A DNA stretch of 5,985 nucleotides from Acidimicrobiaceae bacterium. Lineage in GTDB: Bacteria; Actinomycetota; Acidimicrobiia; Acidimicrobiales; RAAP-2. A program made the position numbers and the translations under genes. The stretch's first letter is position 1, and every line of letters begins with the position of its first letter. Shown here piece by piece: positions 4,877-5,985 of the stretch. The stretch is from positions 1 through 5,985 of the forward strand of contig PLSY01000107.1 in the NCBI GenBank assembly GCA_003164275.1, read 5' to 3'. Below the pieces are notes generated by a model. It was not told the origin of the DNA and did not search any database. It was given only the letters and a program-made list of their open reading frames with translations.

Positions 4877-5725
4877 TTACGCCACAAACCCGACGAATCG
4901 TTCAACGTGGCACAACACCTTGTCGATCTCGTCGGGGTGAAAGCGGATCGTCCAGTCGACCCTTCTCAGACTCATGTGAGCTACGTAGGCACGAAGAGCT
5001 TCGGGACCCGTGATTTCACATGCTCTTCGCCATGCCCGCTCCTCGACACCAGGCGCAACGGTCGCCTCGGATAATCCGAAGCAAAACGTGACTAGGTCAA
5101 ATGCCCTGTCACCCCAGCAACAGCCTTCCCAGTCAACGACCGCACTTAGCCGATCGTCAACACGCAGCATGTTTCGATGGTGGAAATCGACGTGGACAAC
5201 GTCATGACCGGGCAGTTGCCCATGCGTCGCACCGACGCCTCGTATCCAGTCGAGGAGTGCGCCTGTTCGCTGGCTGTGTGCTCGAAGACTTGCATGAACG
5301 CAATAGCCATCTTCCCCCTCCGTCAACGTTCGACGGATGAACTCAGTCCATCCACCGGCATCGTCGGTGTGACCACCCTGCAAGTCGTTTATCGAAAGGA
5401 TCGCATCCAGTAGCTCGTGGTCGACCTCGTCACTCCACCCGCCGTCTACAGCCTCTTGCACGATTACCGCTCCACCTGGGAGAGCGACCGGGGCCAAGTA
5501 GCGGGGAACTGGGTAACCGACCTGGCGGAGCAGGCCGACCCGATAGACGATGCCCTCGAAATACCCGACATCCGATGGCTCGTCACTCCACTTGAAGACG
5601 AAGCGCTGACCATCGGCGGAGCGTGCGAAATGTGCACCGACTTCCCCGCCCGGTGCCTGACCCTCGAAGATCAAACTCAGATCCGTTTGGTTGCGGAGTT
5701 GCTGGAGGCACTCGACGGCGGTCAC
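4877..5725 (-). CDS. APH-family (aminoglycoside/choline kinase-like) phosphotransferase
   Basis: This 282-residue product belongs to the APH superfamily of small-molecule kinases, which move the gamma-phosphate of ATP or GTP onto hydroxyl groups. In the N-lobe, RFVFKWSDE holds the ATP-binding Lys45, and Glu57 in GYFEGIVYRVG is the likely salt-bridge partner. GYPVPRYLAPV and GGAVIVQEAVDG (hinge) follow. In the C-lobe the catalytic loop is HVDFHHRN, with Asp180 as base and Asn185 for metal; VVDWEGCCWGDRAFDLV supplies the metal-binding Asp198. The usual second residue of the loop (HGD) is Val here. The substrate cannot be told from sequence: it could be an aminoglycoside, macrolide or other antibiotic, or a metabolite such as an amino alcohol. 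The GTG start at 5725-5723 gives a natural N-terminus but has no clear ribosome site. Convergence with arr puts two antibiotic-modification-type families side by side. Confidence 0.85.
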   Translation of the reverse strand: MTAVECLQQLRNQTDLSLIFEGQAPGGEVGAHFARSADGQRFVFKWSDEPSDVGYFEGIVYRVGLLRQVGYPVPRYLAPVALPGGAVIVQEAVDGGWSDEVDHELLDAILSINDLQGGHTDDAGGWTEFIRRTLTEGEDGYCVHASLRAHSQRTGALLDWIRGVGATHGQLPGHDVVHVDFHHRNMLRVDDRLSAVVDWEGCCWGDRAFDLVTFCFGLSEATVAPGVEERAWRRACEITGPEALRAYVAHMSLRRVDWTIRFHPDEIDKVLCHVERFVGFVA

Positions 5726-5985
5726 GGGCTCATTGTTTCATGCGTTGTCCACACGCCACGATGTGCCGGTAGGGGACGCTTTCACTGGCGTCGTCGCGAT
5801 ATCTGGGTGGCGATGACAGCGAGGTGAATTCTGCCCAACAATTCACCCAACAATTCCGTCCTTCTGCGTCGCAACCCGATGGACGACGTCCCAGACGCTC
5901 GTCAGCGCACCGGCCCTGAACTGGGCAAATGGTACAACCCGCTACGGGACCGGACCCGAAGCGACATCCGAGAACGCCCTTTTAA
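5726..5985. other. Terminal stretch without a confident gene
   Basis: These 260 bases lie upstream of the phosphotransferase and must contain its promoter. A plus-strand frame from ATG 5879 runs open to the window edge (MDDVPDARQRTGPELGKWYN and onward, 35 codons) but has no ribosome site. A minus-strand frame around 5800-5900 also looks vaguely protein-like but lacks a good start. I cannot support either as a gene. Confidence 0.4.
5823..5856. repeat. 12-base tandem repeat overlapping a perfect hairpin
   Basis: CCCAACAATTC occurs at 5834-5844 and again at 5846-5856, a period of 12. Overlapping it, GGTGAATT (5823-5830) and AATTCACC (5840-5847) form an exact 8-base inverted repeat with a 9-base loop. 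It lies about 100 bases upstream of the phosphotransferase start on that gene's 5' side, where a regulator-binding site or a terminator for an upstream gene could sit. Confidence 0.6.

Noticed and set aside
5417..5827. 136-codon plus-strand frame opposite the 5' half of the phosphotransferase
   Set aside because: The reverse strand carries clear kinase motifs, and this frame has no recognisable domain.

Overview
The window is high-GC DNA with frequent GTG starts and typical actinobacterial families: a mycobacterial-type Arr, a DUF4232-like lipoprotein, a DUF2510-like small protein and an IS6110-like IS3 element. It most likely comes from an actinobacterium, perhaps an uncultured or acidimicrobial-type lineage; that placement is inferred from protein families only. 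The mix of short orphan genes in both orientations, an integrase at one edge and an insertion sequence points to an accessory or island-like region. No tRNA, rRNA or CRISPR array was seen.

Left part (1-1240): the N-terminal third of a tyrosine recombinase runs off the left edge on the minus strand. Divergent from it is a tiny two-CxxC zinc-ribbon protein, followed by an unrecognised 100-residue protein on the plus strand. A minus-strand stretch at 1042-1238 is the 3' part of a small cysteine-rich gene cut by the adjacent insertion sequence.

Middle (1239-2600): a complete IS3-family (IS51-group, IS6110-like) element has orfA and orfB on the minus strand and imperfect terminal inverted repeats starting GGAGGCTC. 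Removing the element together with one copy of a flanking GAT triplet joins the two flanks in one open reading frame, so it probably split the small cysteine-rich gene. The 5' part of that gene also appears to carry a one-base frameshift.

Right-centre (2655-4293): three minus-strand genes are read in the order DUF2510-like small protein, secreted DUF4232-like lipoprotein, conserved 129-residue protein of unknown function. The gaps of 183 and 157 bases argue against a tight operon.

Right part (4371-5985): arr, a rifamycin ADP-ribosyltransferase with its His-Tyr-Asp residues intact, reads plus. It converges on a minus-strand APH-family phosphotransferase, with a hairpin between them. These two are the clearest functional genes, and both belong to families known for antibiotic modification. 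The last 260 bases hold no confident gene, only a 12-base tandem repeat overlapping a perfect hairpin.

I see no clear new multi-gene system. The best leads are the reconstructable IS-split zinc-finger gene, the arr/phosphotransferase pair, and the small zinc-ribbon gene divergent from the integrase.
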